Assembly (NCBI GenBank): GCA_028284745.1 | Contig: JANQRC010000020.1 | Span: 1 to 64,000, forward strand | Direction of reading: 5' to 3' | DNA: 64,000 nt | DNA from: Flavobacteriaceae bacterium | Lineage (GTDB): Bacteria; Bacteroidota; Bacteroidia; Flavobacteriales; Flavobacteriaceae | Shown: positions 7,904-16,972 of the stretch, piece after piece | Numbering within the stretch: the first letter of the stretch is position 1 | How the letters are laid out: each line of letters begins with the position of its first letter | The notes under the pieces: model-generated | Seen by the model: the letters and a program-made list of their open reading frames with translations, nothing else | Databases searched by the model: none | Told to the model about the DNA's origin: nothing | Translations under genes and position numbers: made by a program

Positions 7904-9054
7904 TCGGCTAGCGGTTTGAAGAAGAAGGGTTCGTGATCCGGCAACAACTTGGGATGTACAATTTTGATCAGGTCTTTCAATATGATGTCTGGGCGGTTGG
8001 GCCCTAATTCATAGTACAGTGTGCCCCCTGTACTTCCGGTGGTGGCATTGAAGGTGAATACCTTTTTTTGTTGAAAAGCATCGAATTGGGCATAATGTAC
8101 GTTGGATGCGATCATATGTGCATAGGAGGTGAATTGACCAGGAGCGATCCAGAAATCTGCTGTGCGGCCTTTTTCAAGCACATGCTCTACATTCAGCGAC
8201 AGGCTTCCAGTACCTTCCGAAGCTGACCAAAGATAATGGGCATGGGCATCTTTCATGAATTGTGCCTGATAGCTTTCGCCCGCAGGCAAGTACCATACAT
8301 CTCTATACAGGGCACCACTAAGAACGGTAGGCCTACTTTTTGCTGTTTGTGCGAGTGTCTTCACCTTCAAGTATTCATCCCTGATACCATTGAAAATAGA
8401 ATTTGCCTCACTTTCTTTTCCATACAAAGCACCAAAGAATTTGACCCACTCGGCTTTGCCCAGTGGAGTCTTTTCAGTCCAGTCGCCATTGTACAGTACA
8501 GCGATGTTGGCCTTGATCAAATTGTCATAGGCCTTGTTACTGCTGTCAATGGAAAAACCAACCACAGCATCTGGACCAATATCGATGAGCACCTCGGTGT
8601 TCAACGACTCGTTATTGCCTACTTCCTTTACGTTCCCTGCATCGATGTTGGTACGTGTCTTTTCAGAAGAGATGTAGGCTGTGTTTGGGAACCCTGCCAG
8701 TGTGTTTTCGACTTGCAATACCTCTAGCGAAGGTATGTGTGTTGTCGAAGTGACCACGATGCTTTCTATCGGAGTGAGTACTATTGCATCGTATGCATCT
8801 CTGTCGATAGTGATATTCGTAGCCTTTTCCTTTGGGATCAGCGCATAGCGATAGCTTTTTTCAGCATTCGGCCAGGGCGAAAAGACTTCAACAATTGTAA
8901 GATCGTCACTTTTTTTAATGGAAAACCCTATGGCCTCCTCGACAAGCTCGATCATTTCGCTTTGAGGAACACTTTCTTCTGAACGTAATTTTTCTGCCTC
9001 CTTTCCACAGGAAGTGAAGACCAATATAGCGAACAGTATGTACAGGTGTTTCAT
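7900..9054 (-). CDS. ABC transporter substrate-binding lipoprotein, corrinoid type (BtuF-like)
   Basis: 384 residues; lipoprotein signal MKHLYILFAILVFTSC with the lipid Cys at 16. Helical-backbone binding-protein features are visible: VVVTSTTHIPSLEVL, NESLNTEVLIDIGPDAVVGFS and a domain-linking helix near residue 215 (SEANSIFNGIRDEYLKVKTLA). Captures substrate in the periplasm for the permease and ATPase encoded by the following overlapping genes. A perfect -7 element (TACTTTTG on the minus strand, 9074-9081) lies 20 bp upstream of the ATG, giving a very short leader. I see no riboswitch in that leader. Confidence 0.86.
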   Translation of the reverse strand: MKHLYILFAILVFTSCGKEAEKLRSEESVPQSEMIELVEEAIGFSIKKSDDLTIVEVFSPWPNAEKSYRYALIPKEKATNITIDRDAYDAIVLTPIESIVVTSTTHIPSLEVLQVENTLAGFPNTAYISSEKTRTNIDAGNVKEVGNNESLNTEVLIDIGPDAVVGFSIDSSNKAYDNLIKANIAVLYNGDWTEKTPLGKAEWVKFFGALYGKESEANSIFNGIRDEYLKVKTLAQTAKSRPTVLSGALYRDVWYLPAGESYQAQFMKDAHAHYLWSASEGTGSLSLNVEHVLEKGRTADFWIAPGQFTSYAHMIASNVHYAQFDAFQQKKVFTFNATTGSTGGTLYYELGPNRPDIILKDLIKIVHPKLLPDHEPFFFKPLAD

Positions 9055-9073
9055 AGCGAAGAGTTTGCTTGTT

Positions 9074-9081
9074 CAAAAGTA
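9074..9081 (-). promoter_or_regulatory. Possible -7 promoter element of the corrinoid ABC operon
   Basis: TACTTTTG on the minus strand matches the Bacteroidetes -7 consensus TAnnTTTG. No convincing TTTG is seen 19-20 bp upstream, so the call rests on one box. Confidence 0.4.
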
Positions 9082-9339
9082 AGACTATTTATAGAAGTGG
9101 GTTGTTGCAGCATTGGATGACTTGAAAGTTTGAAGATATGGCAATGTGTCGATGAGATAATGAATCAATAAGTCATGGGCAATGGCTCTTATCTCTATAT
9201 TCTTCTTTCCTGGTCTCGACTTTTGATTCTATACTTTTTGCTCTAACCTCTTATTCTTGGACCTTGGTTTATGATTTCTTCTCTCGATCTGGCACAAAAT
9301 GATTATAAGTAGTACCTTCGCAGCGAATATTGGTTTCAA

Positions 9340-9606
9340 TCACTTTGGTGTGCGAATTAATAGGGAATCAAGTGAAAGGATTTTCGAATGTAGAATCACG
9401 AGTTTAGAGTAATAGAATGTCACTTCTAAGATCCAGATCGTTCTTTGTTGATCCTCATTCTTGAGCTGTTCCCGCAACTGTAAGCAAGTGCTGAACTCGT
9501 TTCAGCATCTCATCACTAGATGAGTCGTTGTCATCTACTGTGTCACTGTCCCGAGGCTTCGGGATGGGAAGACGGACAACGAAAAGCAAGCCAGGAGACC
9601 TGCCAA
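9340..9606 (+). promoter_or_regulatory. Cobalamin riboswitch upstream of the TonB receptor
   Basis: Adenosylcobalamin-class leader. Hallmarks in order: GGTGTGCGAATTAATAGGG at 9347, GAGCTGTTCCCGCAACTG from 9463, TGTCACTG at 9541 with the TCCCGAGGCTTCGGGA hairpin (9549-9564) followed by TGGGAAGAC, and the B12 box AAGCCAGGAGACCTGCC at 9588-9604. The distance between the AGTGAAAGGATT segment and the GATCC segment is long (about 70 nt), so one arm carries an insertion. It ends about 85 nt before the receptor ATG at 9691 and should reduce receptor expression when corrinoid is plentiful. A weak -7 box TACCTTCG is at 9313-9320. The rest of the 9055-9340 gap is AT-rich with no gene seen. Confidence 0.95.
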
Positions 9607-9690
9607 CATTCAATAATAGATGTCTAACTTTCGGGATAAAGGTTGACACATGGATACCCCATGCTTTTTCCCCTTTTTAATGAATGTTTA

Positions 9691-11556
9691 ATGTACAAGA
9701 GAAGTATTTCCCTTTGTTTGTTGGCCATGACCGCCCTTGGTGCCTATGCCCAACAAGAAGAGACCCAACCGGAACAACTCGATGAAGTTGTCGTGACAGA
9801 TTCTAGGTTTGCGCTAAAACGCGAGAACTCTGGTAAGACCGTGATCACCATCGACCAAGAAGAACTGCAGCAAAATGCGGGTCGGTCGGTGGCTGAGATC
9901 ATCAATACGAAAAGTGGCATCGAGATCAATGGAAGCCGTAGCAACGCTGGGCAGAACATCAGTAGCTTTGTGCGTGGTGGCAACAATCGCCAAGTGTTGG
10001 TCATCATCGACGGTGTGCAAGTTTCAGATCCGTCTAATGTAAGTGCTGAATTTGACCTTCGCTTGCTTTCAGCATCGCAGATCGAATCGATCGAGATCCT
10101 AAAGGGAGCGGCCAGTACTTTGTATGGAAACGCCGCAGCTACGGCCGTGATCAACATCACCACCAAGAAGGCTAGAAATGATGGCGTCCAGGTGGTTTTC
10201 GAATCTACCATTGGCACCAACCAATCGCAAGACGATAGCAACTACAGTCCGGCAGATTTTTCTAACGCTGTGAATGTGTTTGCCAAAAGCGGCAAATGGA
10301 CAGGAACGGTGTTGGCCGGGCAACAGTACACGGATGGACTTTCGGCAGCCATAGGTGAGGAGCGCGACCCGTTTTCTAAGATCAATGGAAATGTGAAACT
10401 CGGATATGCGTTCTCCGAAAACTTTAACATAGAGGCTTCTGCTTTCTATGACAGGGTGAATGCCGATTTTGATAATGGTTTTCCTGTAGAAGATGCTGAT
10501 TTCAGATCAACGACAGAGCAGTCTCGCTTTGGCCTTTCTTCGACATACAACTACGGTAAGGGAAGCGTGCAGCTGAATGCAGCTTACAATACGATAGACC
10601 GCGGTATCGAGTCTTCATTCCCTTCACAGTTTGATTCAGAGCGTTGGGTCATCGATGTGTTCAATAAATATACCTTTAAGGATAGCTTCTATACGATTGT
10701 GGGGGTGAATGTCATTGACAACAAGACCTTTTTTGCCCAAGAGCAGAATGCTACAACCGTAGACCCCTATGTCAATGCGGTCTATGCCTCCGGTTTTGGA
10801 CTGAATATCAATGCCGGTGCGCGTTTGAACAACCACAGCGAGTACGGGACCAATTTGGTCTATAACTTGAATCCGTCGTATAACTTCAAGCTAGAGGAAG
10901 GTTATGTGAAGTTGTTGGGTTCGTATTCTACGTCGTTCATTGCGCCAAACCTTTCGCAGTTGTTTGGGCCTTTTGGTCCCAATCCTGAGCTTGAGCCTGA
11001 GGAGAATACGACAATTGAAGGTGGTCTGGAGTTTCGTCTTTCTGAAAAGTTTCGCATCAGTGCGTTGTACTTCAACAGACAAGAAGAGAACACCATTCAG
11101 TTTGTGACCATCGATTTTGAGACGTTTGCAGCTGAATATCAGAACATTGCCGATCGACTCACAGCCAACGGAGTAGAGGTGGAGGTCGATGCAACACCTC
11201 TAGAACACTTGAATATCTCGGCCAATTATACGTTTACCGAACGAAAGGACGAGTTGCCCTTACGTCTGCCAAAGCACAAGCTGAATGCAGTTCTAGGATA
11301 TGATCTCTCAACAAAGACCACAGCCTCGCTGAGCTATCAGTTCACCTCGGAACGTTTGGATACGGACTTCAACACCTTTCAGAATGTTGACCTAGAAAGC
11401 TTTAGTTTATTGAATCTATACGCTAGCCATCGACTTAGTGATGCTGTGAAGATCTTTGCAGGGATCGACAACCTTTTCAATGAAGAATATTTTGAGATCG
11501 TTGGTTTTACCACACGAGGGAGAAATGCCAACGTTGGTTTTCAGCTTACGTTATAA
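9691..11556 (+). CDS. btuB: TonB-dependent outer-membrane receptor, vitamin B12 type (BtuB-like)
   Basis: 621 residues from ATG 9691, chosen because it is followed directly by a signal peptide (MYKRSISLCLLAMTALGAYAQ); the open frame extends upstream to 9643 without one. TonB box region LDEVVVTDSRF, then the plug (QNAGRSVAEIINTKSGIEI, SFVRGGNNRQVLVIIDGVQV, QIESIEILKGAASTLYGNAAATAVINITTK) and a barrel ending IFAGIDNLFNEEYFEIVGFTTRGRNANVGFQLTL. The length matches BtuB (about 600). The cobalamin riboswitch directly upstream and the divergent ABC importer support corrinoid uptake. Confidence 0.93.
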   Translation: MYKRSISLCLLAMTALGAYAQQEETQPEQLDEVVVTDSRFALKRENSGKTVITIDQEELQQNAGRSVAEIINTKSGIEINGSRSNAGQNISSFVRGGNNRQVLVIIDGVQVSDPSNVSAEFDLRLLSASQIESIEILKGAASTLYGNAAATAVINITTKKARNDGVQVVFESTIGTNQSQDDSNYSPADFSNAVNVFAKSGKWTGTVLAGQQYTDGLSAAIGEERDPFSKINGNVKLGYAFSENFNIEASAFYDRVNADFDNGFPVEDADFRSTTEQSRFGLSSTYNYGKGSVQLNAAYNTIDRGIESSFPSQFDSERWVIDVFNKYTFKDSFYTIVGVNVIDNKTFFAQEQNATTVDPYVNAVYASGFGLNINAGARLNNHSEYGTNLVYNLNPSYNFKLEEGYVKLLGSYSTSFIAPNLSQLFGPFGPNPELEPEENTTIEGGLEFRLSEKFRISALYFNRQEENTIQFVTIDFETFAAEYQNIADRLTANGVEVEVDATPLEHLNISANYTFTERKDELPLRLPKHKLNAVLGYDLSTKTTASLSYQFTSERLDTDFNTFQNVDLESFSLLNLYASHRLSDAVKIFAGIDNLFNEEYFEIVGFTTRGRNANVGFQLTL

Positions 11557-11560
11557 AACA

Positions 11561-11590
11561 AGAAAGCCGCATGATGCGGCTTTCTTTCTC
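11561..11590. terminator. Bidirectional terminator between btuB and the S41 peptidase gene
   Basis: AGAAAGCCGCAT and ATGCGGCTTTCT form a perfect 12 bp inverted repeat around one G, ending in a T-rich stretch; an A run lies on the other side. Confidence 0.85.
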
Positions 11591-11602
11591 ATAACTTTTT
11601 CA

Positions 11603-13057
11603 TCATCTTTCTATATAAGCGCCATTACCTATCAAAGAACGATATTTGGCATCGGCAATAGATGTGCCCTTTTCAAAAGTGATCGTTCTAAAAGTTCTAG
11701 CACTTCTACTAGTCCCAGAAATTAAGGCAAGGGCTTCAGCTAATAAAGGTTCATCCGCCTCACCTAGGACGCCTAGGTCGGCAAGGTTCTCGATATACTC
11801 TACATCGGGAGTCAGCCCGCTTGTATAGTCTGAAAAACCATCGGCATTTTCCATTCTTCCTGTCAAAGGAAGTAAGCCCCATGTATGGTTTTGGTTTAGA
11901 TCTGGGTCATCAAATGCAAAAGAAGGTGAGTCAAAGAGAGGTACCGAAAATTCATTTTTTCCGGTAGTGGTCTCTCCCACTTGAACCACGTCGATGTATG
12001 GTTCTAGGCCGTTGATGAGCTGTTCGCTAGCAGAGGCAGATCGGTCAGAAGTAAGCACATATACCCTAGTGAGTCCTAAGCTATTTATAGCAGTTCCATC
12101 AATATTGTCGACAAAATTATTGTCCTCGCCAAAGTTAGGCTGCAGCTTCTCGTTCCATTGCTCTCTTAAGAACAGGTCGCCAGTAAATTGACCTGTGACC
12201 ATGCTTGCCAAGCGTACGGCAGACCGTACAGAGCCTCCACCATTATAGCGAACGTCGATAACCAATGCGGTAACATTGTCCGCAGCAAATTCTTGAAAAG
12301 CAGCATTCAGTGTAGCATCAAAATCACTAGTAAAACTATTATACATCAAATACCCGACCTGAGTGCCGCCAAGATCTAGGGTCTTGTTGATAAACACAGG
12401 GTCTTCAACATAAGGTGCCTTGGTAAGTTCGACGGTTTGCCCGGTAAGTACAACATCTGTGGCATTTTGAATCTCTGCTAGACCAAGAGAATACGTAGTA
12501 TTGCTTCCGAACAAGAGATCGCCAAAATTCTGGCGTGTCAGTTGTTGTCCATCAACCTCTAAGAAAAGGTCGCCGCGTTGAATGTTCTTTGTCGAGGCAT
12601 CAGAGTCAGGTAGAATATAGCGTACGTACCCAAAGATATCATCAGAATCAGCAAAGGCGATCAGCCCAAAATCAACACCATTGGTCGTGAATTCTCCTGA
12701 TGATAAGGCAAGGAGGTCGTTGTAATCGTCAGTAATAAAGCTGAAACGATCTATAGCATTGGCTTCGCCAACGATCACCTCATGTTGATTGCATATATTG
12801 TAGAACAAATCAGCAGGGCCAGAAAAGCTAGTAAGGAAATCAGCATATTCCTCATTGGATGAAAAACGGTCATCGTCTAGATCGGGCACATCGCTCTGCC
12901 AGAAATAGAACAAATTCATAGACTTCCATACGAAGTCTTCAACTTCAATACCTACAGCCACTACGTCGTCGTCATTGTCTGAACAACTGAAGATCAAAGC
13001 TAAAATAAGCAAAGGCACAGAGAAGAGTGCCTTTCTGGACATATATTTTTTCATCAT
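11603..13057 (-). CDS. S41 family peptidase, lipoprotein
   Basis: 484 residues. Lipoprotein signal with lipobox (LILALIFSCSDNDDD). After an S41-type N-terminal helical region comes a PDZ-like segment (about 165-195, RGDLFLEVDGQQLTRQNF), then the tail-specific protease fold: ALVIDVRYNGGGSV, VLTSDRSASASEQLINGL with the nucleophile Ser, and VGETTTGKNEFSV with the catalytic Lys. Such lipoproteins act in the periplasm or at the outer membrane; substrates are unknown. Two ATGs lie side by side at the start; the first is used. Confidence 0.9.
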   Translation of the reverse strand: MMKKYMSRKALFSVPLLILALIFSCSDNDDDVVAVGIEVEDFVWKSMNLFYFWQSDVPDLDDDRFSSNEEYADFLTSFSGPADLFYNICNQHEVIVGEANAIDRFSFITDDYNDLLALSSGEFTTNGVDFGLIAFADSDDIFGYVRYILPDSDASTKNIQRGDLFLEVDGQQLTRQNFGDLLFGSNTTYSLGLAEIQNATDVVLTGQTVELTKAPYVEDPVFINKTLDLGGTQVGYLMYNSFTSDFDATLNAAFQEFAADNVTALVIDVRYNGGGSVRSAVRLASMVTGQFTGDLFLREQWNEKLQPNFGEDNNFVDNIDGTAINSLGLTRVYVLTSDRSASASEQLINGLEPYIDVVQVGETTTGKNEFSVPLFDSPSFAFDDPDLNQNHTWGLLPLTGRMENADGFSDYTSGLTPDVEYIENLADLGVLGEADEPLLAEALALISGTSRSARTFRTITFEKGTSIADAKYRSLIGNGAYIER

Positions 13058-13380
13058 TGCTAGTTTACTCGATGGTCGAGATTTAAATGTTCCGAAGTTT
13101 GCCTCGAAACCAAAATACTTATCCTCCTAGGTGCCTCGTTTACAGACACCGAGGTGACTTACTAGGATGTAGTAGTAATAACAAGGCAAATCCTTACTTT
13201 ATTGCAAGATAAAATTTTTTTGTAACAAAGTTCAAGGTCGGTCGTCTTCCTTATAGATCGCATTATTTGGCAGCGGAAAAGTAACTTGGTAACGAGTTCA
13301 TGTAAACCCAAGGCAAAAGAATTGTAAAGCGTTGCGAAATGATCAGATCTCGATCATCGAGGAAACCAACCATCAACAAC
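13058..13380. other. Intergenic region between S41 peptidase and sigma factor genes
   Basis: Divergent promoter region with no gene seen. It contains an imperfect inverted repeat around 13123-13168 (ATCCT...AGGAT outside, CCTCG...CGAGG inside) and an AT-rich stretch at 13195-13225. No exact TTTG-N19-TAnnTTTG promoter was found. Confidence 0.5.
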
Positions 13381-13890
13381 ATGCGCCAAGCAGAGTTTTT
13401 AGACATAGTGCTGCCTTTTAAAGATAAGGTGTTCCGTTTGGCAAAGCGTTTGCTCGTTAGCCATGAAGAAGCTGAAGATGCGACCCAAGAGGTGTTGATG
13501 AAGCTGTGGAGCAAGAACGACCAGATGCAGCAATACAAGAATGTAGAGGCTTTTGCCATGACCATGACAAAGAATTATTGTCTTGACAAGTTGAAGTCGA
13601 AGCAGGCCAGCAATTTGAAACTGGTTCACAGCAATTACGAAGACAGCAAAGTGTCGCTGCAACGACAGATAGAACTAGAAGACAGCATCGATTGGATGCA
13701 CAAGATCATTGAAACGCTGCCCGAGCAACAAAAGATGGTGATCCAACTGCGCGATATCGAGCAGTATGACTATGACGAGATCGCCGAAATGTTAGACATG
13801 AAGCCCACAGCAGTGCGCGTGGCCTTGAGTAGGGCACGAAAAGAAGTAAGACAACAACTACTAAACAAGCATAACTATGGAGTTAGCTAA
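13381..13890 (+). CDS. ECF-type RNA polymerase sigma factor
   Basis: 169 residues from the chosen ATG at 13381 (frame open from 13339). Sigma region 2: AEFLDIVLPFKDKVFRLAKRLL and EEAEDATQEVLMKLWSKND. Sigma-70 region 4: LPEQQKMVIQLRDIEQYDYDEIAEMLDMKPTAVRVALSRARKEVRQQL, a complete helix-turn-helix. It overlaps the following anti-sigma-like gene by 14 bp, and two DUF4252 genes follow, an arrangement common in Flavobacteriia in which the sigma factor likely drives its own operon. Confidence 0.93.
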   Translation: MRQAEFLDIVLPFKDKVFRLAKRLLVSHEEAEDATQEVLMKLWSKNDQMQQYKNVEAFAMTMTKNYCLDKLKSKQASNLKLVHSNYEDSKVSLQRQIELEDSIDWMHKIIETLPEQQKMVIQLRDIEQYDYDEIAEMLDMKPTAVRVALSRARKEVRQQLLNKHNYGVS

Positions 13891-14302
13891 AATCGAAACA
13901 CTAGTAGAGAAGTATCTTGAGGCCGAGACCACCTTGGCCGAAGAACAACAGCTGCAGGCCTATTTCGCACAAGACGAGGTGGCCCCACACTTGCAAGAAT
14001 ACCAAGTGTTGTTCGGATACTTTGCAAAAGCCAAGGAAGAGCGCTATACCAAGCCTGTACCACTAAAACCCAAGAAGAGAAACTATCTGAAGTGGGCATC
14101 AGTTGCCGCAGTAGCCGTCCTTATGTTTGGTGCTTACTTAGGCAATGATTATAGAGAGCAAAAAATTGCAGAGCAGGCGTACCAAGATACGCAAGAAGCT
14201 TTACAACTTTTGGCATTCAACTATAGCAAGGGCACCGAGAAAATTGCCTATCTCAACGAGTTTGAGAAGACGAAGAACAAGATCTTCAAAAACGAACAGT
14301 AA
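13877..14302 (+). CDS. Single-pass membrane protein, probable anti-sigma factor
   Basis: 141 residues. An N-terminal cytoplasmic helical part (1-73) starts ELAKIETLVEKYLEAETTLAEEQQL, a layout typical of Bacteroidetes anti-sigma-like proteins, followed by one transmembrane helix (WASVAAVAVLMFGAYLG, about 74-90) and a periplasmic helical tail. No zinc-binding HxxxCxxC anti-sigma motif is seen. The call rests on the 14 bp overlap with the sigma gene and on topology; a function other than sigma binding cannot be excluded. Confidence 0.65.
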   Translation: MELAKIETLVEKYLEAETTLAEEQQLQAYFAQDEVAPHLQEYQVLFGYFAKAKEERYTKPVPLKPKKRNYLKWASVAAVAVLMFGAYLGNDYREQKIAEQAYQDTQEALQLLAFNYSKGTEKIAYLNEFEKTKNKIFKNEQ

Positions 14303-14331
14303 ACTAAAGCTAAAATCTAAACTAAGAAATC

Positions 14332-14871
14332 ATGAAAAAGTTCCTTTTAACCATAGCGATCGCCGCCCTTCCCATGGCCATGTTTGGGCAGTCTATCTTC
14401 GACAAGTATGATGATATGAACAATGTGTCTACCGTGGTGGTCTCTAAGAACCTATTTAAATTGATGTCCAAGATCGAGACGAGCGACCCTGATCACCAGG
14501 AATTCAATGAGTTGGCCCGTCAGCTAGAAGACCTTAAGGTCTTTGTGACTGAAGATAAGGCCATTGCAGCTGAAATGGCAACAACTGTCAAGAGTTACTT
14601 GAAGAAATCTTCACTAGAAGAACTAATGCGTGTGAAGGACGAAGATACCAATGTGAAGTTCTATGTGAAATACGGTAATGATGAAGACCATGTGAACGAG
14701 TTGCTGATGTTTGTCTCTGGGATCAAAGATGTAGAGGTAGACGTGAATGGGAAAGAGCGTAAGATAGAGACCGTATTACTGACCCTGACAGGTAATATCG
14801 ACCTGAACAAGATCAATGCCCTTACCAAGAAGATGAACCTTCCTGGAGAGTTAGACAAGGTGAAGCAATAA
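14332..14871 (+). CDS. DUF4252 domain protein, exported
   Basis: 179 residues with signal peptide MKKFLLTIAIAALPMAMFGQ. The mature part fits DUF4252: IFDKYDDMNNVSTVVVSKNLFKLM, then a helical region, VKFYVKYGNDEDHVNELLMFVSG and ILLTLTGNIDLNKINAL-like strands (VLLTLTGNIDL). Function of the family is unknown; members are small exported proteins recurrently encoded after ECF sigma factor genes. Likely in the sigma operon (29 bp gap). Confidence 0.85.
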   Translation: MKKFLLTIAIAALPMAMFGQSIFDKYDDMNNVSTVVVSKNLFKLMSKIETSDPDHQEFNELARQLEDLKVFVTEDKAIAAEMATTVKSYLKKSSLEELMRVKDEDTNVKFYVKYGNDEDHVNELLMFVSGIKDVEVDVNGKERKIETVLLTLTGNIDLNKINALTKKMNLPGELDKVKQ

Positions 14872-14875
14872 AAAA

Positions 14876-14930
14876 TGTCATATCGAGTGCAGTCAAGACA
14901 CATCACATTTCGACTGCGCTCAATGTGACA
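14876..14930. repeat. Inverted repeat of the dispersed GTCACATTGAGCGCAGTCGA type
   Basis: Left arm 14876-14898 and right arm 14908-14930 are reverse complements with about five mismatches in 23. The right arm on the minus strand reads TGTCACATTGAGCGCAGTCG, a sequence type spread through intergenic regions of flavobacterial genomes. It lies between two DUF4252 genes and could act as a processing or attenuation hairpin. Confidence 0.75.
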
Positions 14931-14956
14931 CAGGATACCGATCAAAAACGACAGTT

Positions 14957-15502
14957 ATGAAATTTTTTAGAATTGCTCTCCTTTCGCTTTCAACACTCAT
15001 CATGTTGGGAAGTTGTGGTAGCGAGCAAAGTCTCCAGCAATACTATGTTGAGAATACAGAGAACTCAGATTTTATTCAGTTGGATCTTCCTGCCAGTTTG
15101 TTGAACTTGGCTGAGGCAGATCTGACCGCAGACCAGCAGGAAGCGTATGAATCCATAGACAAGCTTAATATTCTGGCCTTTAGGCTGCAAGATGACAACA
15201 AGGCCAAGTATGAGGTAGAGAAGCAGAAGGTGCAGCAGATCTTGAGCAATGAAGATTACTTGGATCTTATGAGCTTCACAGACCAAGGCACTAAGGTCAA
15301 CATGAAATATCTAGGTACTGAAACCGCTATCGATGAGTTGATCGTTTATGGGAACGACAGCCGTTGGGGCTTTGGCCTAGTACGTGTGTTGGGTGATGAT
15401 ATGAAACCTGAGAATATGATGCAGCTTGTAGAGGCTGTAAAGAAAGCAGATATCGATAGTGGACAACTACAAGAACTCAAGGATTTTATGGAGGCCAAAT
15501 GA
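14957..15502 (+). CDS. DUF4252-like lipoprotein
   Basis: 181 residues. Lipoprotein signal with LIMLGSCGSEQ. The mature domain shares the DUF4252 layout (SDFIQLDLPASLLNLAEADL, YESIDKLNILAF, TKVNMKYLGTETAIDELIVYGND, GFGLVRVLGDDMKPENMMQLVE) with the preceding exported protein but differs in being lipid-anchored. The pair may be a periplasmic/outer-membrane couple controlled by the sigma factor; function unknown. A terminator follows. Confidence 0.8.
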   Translation: MKFFRIALLSLSTLIMLGSCGSEQSLQQYYVENTENSDFIQLDLPASLLNLAEADLTADQQEAYESIDKLNILAFRLQDDNKAKYEVEKQKVQQILSNEDYLDLMSFTDQGTKVNMKYLGTETAIDELIVYGNDSRWGFGLVRVLGDDMKPENMMQLVEAVKKADIDSGQLQELKDFMEAK

Positions 15503-15526
15503 TATTTGGCGATAATTACCATACTT

Positions 15527-15559
15527 AAAATGTCTCTTTATCTTAAAGGGGCATTTTTA
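15527..15559. terminator. Terminator between the DUF4252 operon and purB
   Basis: AAAATGTCTCTTT and AAAGGGGCATTTT pair over 13 bp with G-U pairs, followed by T-rich sequence on the plus strand. It overlaps the purB stop codon and may serve both sides. Confidence 0.75.
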
Positions 15560-16900
15560 TATTCCGGTATAGTTTGAGGGGGCTATTTGTCTTAGTTCTT
15601 CTTTGATCGCTGAAGAGACCTCTAGTGTTTCGATAAAGCTTGCAATGCTTTGCTGCGTGACCTTCTCGTTGGTGCGAGTCAATCCTTTCAAGGCCTCATA
15701 GGGATTTGGATACCCTTCTCTGCGGAGGATCGTCTGAATTGCCTCAGCGACCACGGCCCAGTTGTCTTCTAGGTCTTTTTTGAACTTTTCTTCGTTCAAA
15801 AGCAGTTTGTCCAAACCCTTCAATGTCGCTAAGAGACCAATGACTGTATGAGACATAGGGACACCGATGTTCCTTAGTACAGTACTGTCTGTGAGGTCGC
15901 GCTGCAAGCGAGAGATCGGCAGCTTACCTGAAAGATGCTCGAAAAGAGCATTCGCGACCCCTAGATTCCCTTCAGAGTTTTCAAAATCAATAGGATTTAC
16001 CTTGTGAGGCATTGCTGAAGAACCTACTTCGCCTTCTTTTATCTGCTGCTTGAAGTAGTCCATAGAGATGTAAGTCCATACATCTCTGTCAAGATCTATG
16101 AGGACGGTGTTGATACGTTTCAATGTATCGAACAAGGCCGCCATATGATCATAATGTTCTATCTGGGTTGTTGGAAAAGAATGCTGCAACCCTAATTTCT
16201 CTTGGACAAATTGCGATGCGAATGCTTTCCAGTCAATGGTTGGATAGGCCACCTTGTGTGCATTGAAATTTCCTGTGGCACCGCCAAATTTTGCAGCACT
16301 TGGGATATCATTCAGTAGGTTGAACTGCTCCTTCAATCTTACCACGAATACTTCGATCTCTTTGCCCAGGCGAGTAGGGGAGGCAGGTTGCCCGTGGGTG
16401 CGTGCCAACATGGGTACATCCTTCCATCGCTCTGATAAGACCTGCAACTTCTCAAGTATTTCAAAGTACAGTGGCACGTAGACTTCGTTCATGGCCTCTT
16501 TCAGCGAAAGGGGAATGGCCGTATTGTTTATATCCTGAGAGGTTAACCCAAAGTGAATGAACTCCTTGTACGCCGACAGGCCTAATGGGTCGAATCGTTG
16601 TTTTATGAAATATTCGACGGCTTTTACGTCGTGATTGGTAACTTTTTCGATGTCCTTGACGGCCCTTGCATCTTCTTCTGAAAAATGGGTGTATGCTTTT
16701 CGTAACTCCTCAAATATAGGGGTGCCGACACCTTCTAATTGTGGAAGCGGTATCTCGCATAACGCAATGAAATACTCGACCTCTACCAGAACGCGATACT
16801 TGATCAATGCTTGTTCGGAAAAATAGGCCGAAAGCTTTTCTACCTTGTTTCGGTAGCGGCCATCGATAGGTGAAATGGCATTGAGGCTGGTCAAGTGCAT
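15557..16900 (-). CDS. purB: Adenylosuccinate lyase
   Basis: Cleaves SAICAR and adenylosuccinate in purine synthesis. 447 residues, normal length. Fumarase/aspartase superfamily signature GEVGSSAMPHKVNPIDFENSEGN at about 293-315, with the catalytic Ser in the SSAMPHK loop; also ISPIDGRYRNKVEKLSAYFSE at the N-terminus, TNHDVKAVEYFIKQ, FGLTSQDINNTAIPL and ARTHGQPASPTRLGKE with the conserved His. The N-terminal TSLNAISPIDGRYR is typical of this enzyme. Confidence 0.97.
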   Translation of the reverse strand: MHLTSLNAISPIDGRYRNKVEKLSAYFSEQALIKYRVLVEVEYFIALCEIPLPQLEGVGTPIFEELRKAYTHFSEEDARAVKDIEKVTNHDVKAVEYFIKQRFDPLGLSAYKEFIHFGLTSQDINNTAIPLSLKEAMNEVYVPLYFEILEKLQVLSERWKDVPMLARTHGQPASPTRLGKEIEVFVVRLKEQFNLLNDIPSAAKFGGATGNFNAHKVAYPTIDWKAFASQFVQEKLGLQHSFPTTQIEHYDHMAALFDTLKRINTVLIDLDRDVWTYISMDYFKQQIKEGEVGSSAMPHKVNPIDFENSEGNLGVANALFEHLSGKLPISRLQRDLTDSTVLRNIGVPMSHTVIGLLATLKGLDKLLLNEEKFKKDLEDNWAVVAEAIQTILRREGYPNPYEALKGLTRTNEKVTQQSIASFIETLEVSSAIKEELRQIAPSNYTGI

Positions 16901-16972
16901 TTTTTAGGCTAGTTAGACATCGCAAATATAATCAGTACATCAAATTATGGCTTACTGTTTCGCCTTTTTCTT

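Noticed and set aside
9055..9330. Search for a second cobalamin riboswitch on the minus strand before the ABC operon.
   Set aside because: No B12 box or CCCGCAACTG-type core is present on that strand.
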